DNA from: an uncultured Anaerolineae bacterium
Lineage (GTDB): Bacteria; Chloroflexota; Anaerolineae; B4-G1; DUEL01
NCBI GenBank assembly: GCA_937942115.1
Contig: CALDFY010000040.1
Span: forward strand, 1 to 7,249
DNA length: 7,249 nt
Direction of reading: 5' to 3'
Made by a program: the position numbers and the translations under genes. The notes beneath the pieces are model-generated. The model saw nothing but the letters and a program-made list of their open reading frames with translations, was not told where the DNA came from and did not search any database. Within the stretch, counting starts at the first letter, position 1. Each line of letters starts with the position of its first letter. Below, piece by piece: positions 6,911 through 7,249 of the stretch.

Positions 6911-6916
6911 CCTCCT
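6911..6916 (-). promoter_or_regulatory. Ribosome binding site of the Lon-family gene
   Basis: The minus strand reads AGGAGG, then 8 nt (ATCCGAAT), then ATG at 6902-6900. A full match to the anti-Shine-Dalgarno at good spacing fixes the start there and not at the upstream in-frame ATG 6989. Confidence 0.9.
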
Positions 6917-6942
6917 GGTGGCGGGGCGGGATGAGAAGTTCA

Positions 6943-6975
6943 CCGGAGACGGGGCACGGGTGGACGCCTCTCCGG
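6943..6975 (-). promoter_or_regulatory. Hairpin in the 5' leader of the Lon-family gene
   Basis: CCGGAGA and TCTCCGG (6969-6975 and 6943-6949) form a perfect 7-bp stem around a 19-nt loop, inside the roughly 86-nt leader between the predicted transcription start and the start codon. It lies upstream of, and does not overlap, the ribosome binding site. It is not a CIRCE or other heat-shock operator that I recognise; a role in mRNA stability or translation is only possible. Confidence 0.35.
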
Positions 6976-6994
6976 CGGTAAAGGGCCAATGGGG

Positions 6995-7023
6995 ATTATA
7001 GCATCGGGTGAGGCAGGTGTCAA
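6995..7023 (-). promoter_or_regulatory. Consensus sigma70-type promoter for the Lon-family gene
   Basis: The minus strand reads TTGACA (7023-7018), a 17-bp spacer, and TATAAT (7000-6995). TG sits one base upstream of the -10 box, giving an extended -10. Both hexamers and the spacing match the consensus exactly. Transcription would begin near 6988-6990 and leave a leader of about 86 nt before the ATG at 6902. Confidence 0.88.
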
Positions 7024-7028
7024 AGGGG

Positions 7029-7110
7029 GCCTCACCCTTCCCCTGCCGCCTTTACCTCACCCCACCCCCGCCGCCTGCGGCGGCACCCCCTCCCCTCTCC
7101 TGACCTTTGG
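7029..7110. repeat. Pyrimidine-rich intergenic tract with a small GC hairpin
   Basis: This stretch upstream of the Lon-family promoter is almost only C and T on the plus strand, with repeated CTCACCCC/CCCCTCCCC-like runs. The one exception is a hairpin GCCGCC (7070-7075), loop TGC, GGCGGC (7079-7084). It is not coding. It resembles the C-rich repeats often found between genes in high-GC environmental genomes, but only one copy is in view. The remaining sequence to 7142 is AT-richer and shows no gene. Confidence 0.4.
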
Positions 7111-7142
7111 AGATTGCTTAAAAAGTAGAGGCAAGGCAATAA

Positions 7143-7231
7143 ACCACCAAGACACAAAGGCACAAAGTGTCTAAAGGGTGAAAAAGGCGAGAAATTTTTC
7201 CGTTTCTTGGTGTCTTTGTGCCTTCGTGGTG
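7143..7231. repeat. Inverted pair of CACAAAG-type repeats
   Basis: The arm at 7143-7167, built of units such as CACCAAGA and CACAAAGG, is matched in reverse by 7206-7230 at 21 of 25 positions, with 38 bp between. The spacer holds a small 6-bp inverted repeat, GAAAAA (7180-7185) with TTTTTC (7195-7200). The arms belong to the same family as the copy at 4239-4265. Short reading frames across the arms read as runs rich in Lys, His, Thr and Gln in both directions and are not genes. A non-autonomous mobile element or a repeat-insertion hot spot is possible. Confidence 0.65.
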
Positions 7232-7249
7232 ACTTTCTAAGCACCTTCC

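Noticed and set aside
6903..6989. N-terminal extension of the Lon-family protein to the in-frame ATG at 6989
   Set aside because: That ATG coincides with the predicted transcription start, has no ribosome binding site, and the added 29 residues match nothing known, whereas ATG 6902 has AGGAGG at 8 nt.
4503..7001. Long open frame (832 codons) on the plus strand opposite the Lon-family gene
   Set aside because: It mirrors the protease gene, has no recognisable domain or ribosome binding site, and runs through the promoter and leader of the minus-strand gene.
7032..7244. Small open frames across the CACAAAG repeats (also near 4134-4349)
   Set aside because: Their translations are Lys/His/Thr/Gln-rich strings produced by the repeat itself, a known source of false gene calls.

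Overview
The window is about 65% GC by composition and looks like a bacterial chromosome segment. Gene content suggests a thermophile-like Chloroflexota (Anaerolineae-type) genome or a similar high-GC lineage. That guess rests on the serine hydroxymethyltransferase/GcvT fusion, a LonC-like protease related to those of hot-spring bacteria, and short hairpin and CACAAAG-type repeats between genes. No 16S or other marker gene is present, so the assignment is tentative.

Layout: (1) 2-160 (+) is the C-terminal end of a DUF3343 (Se/S carrier-like) protein. (2) 201-3413 (+) is a 1070-residue fusion of a serine hydroxymethyltransferase (GlyA) and a glycine-cleavage aminomethyltransferase (GcvT). The bridge between them appears to hold a degenerate extra copy of a GcvT folate-binding half-domain. 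(3) 3413-3455 holds two back-to-back hairpins that start on the fusion gene's stop codon. (4) 3488-4231 (+) is a 247-residue pRiA4b ORF-3-like protein with zinc-finger-like motifs at both ends. (5) 4232-4454 is a convergent intergenic region with a CACAAAG repeat, a 149-bp element of several hairpins closed by an inverted repeat, and one more hairpin at the Lon stop. (6) 4455-6902 (-) is an 815-residue Lon-family protease of the COG1067/LonC type. (7) 6903-7249 holds its leader, a full consensus sigma70-type promoter, a pyrimidine-rich tract, and an inverted pair of CACAAAG repeats.

The fusion joins two enzymes that both exchange 5,10-methylene-tetrahydrofolate: SHMT interconverts serine and glycine, and GcvT takes the aminomethyl group of glycine from H-protein. 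This implies coupled glycine/serine one-carbon metabolism. No gcvH or gcvP is in view. The protease is transcribed separately and convergently, and probably works in protein quality control.

The most unexpected signal crosses all genes. The tetramer TCGA never occurs in 7.2 kb, and AGCT occurs once, outside the body of any gene. Codon choice bends to keep both out: Phe and Ile codons before Asp/Glu, and Glu, Lys and Gln codons before Leu. This looks like restriction-site avoidance and suggests past or present restriction systems of TaqI-like and AluI-like specificity.
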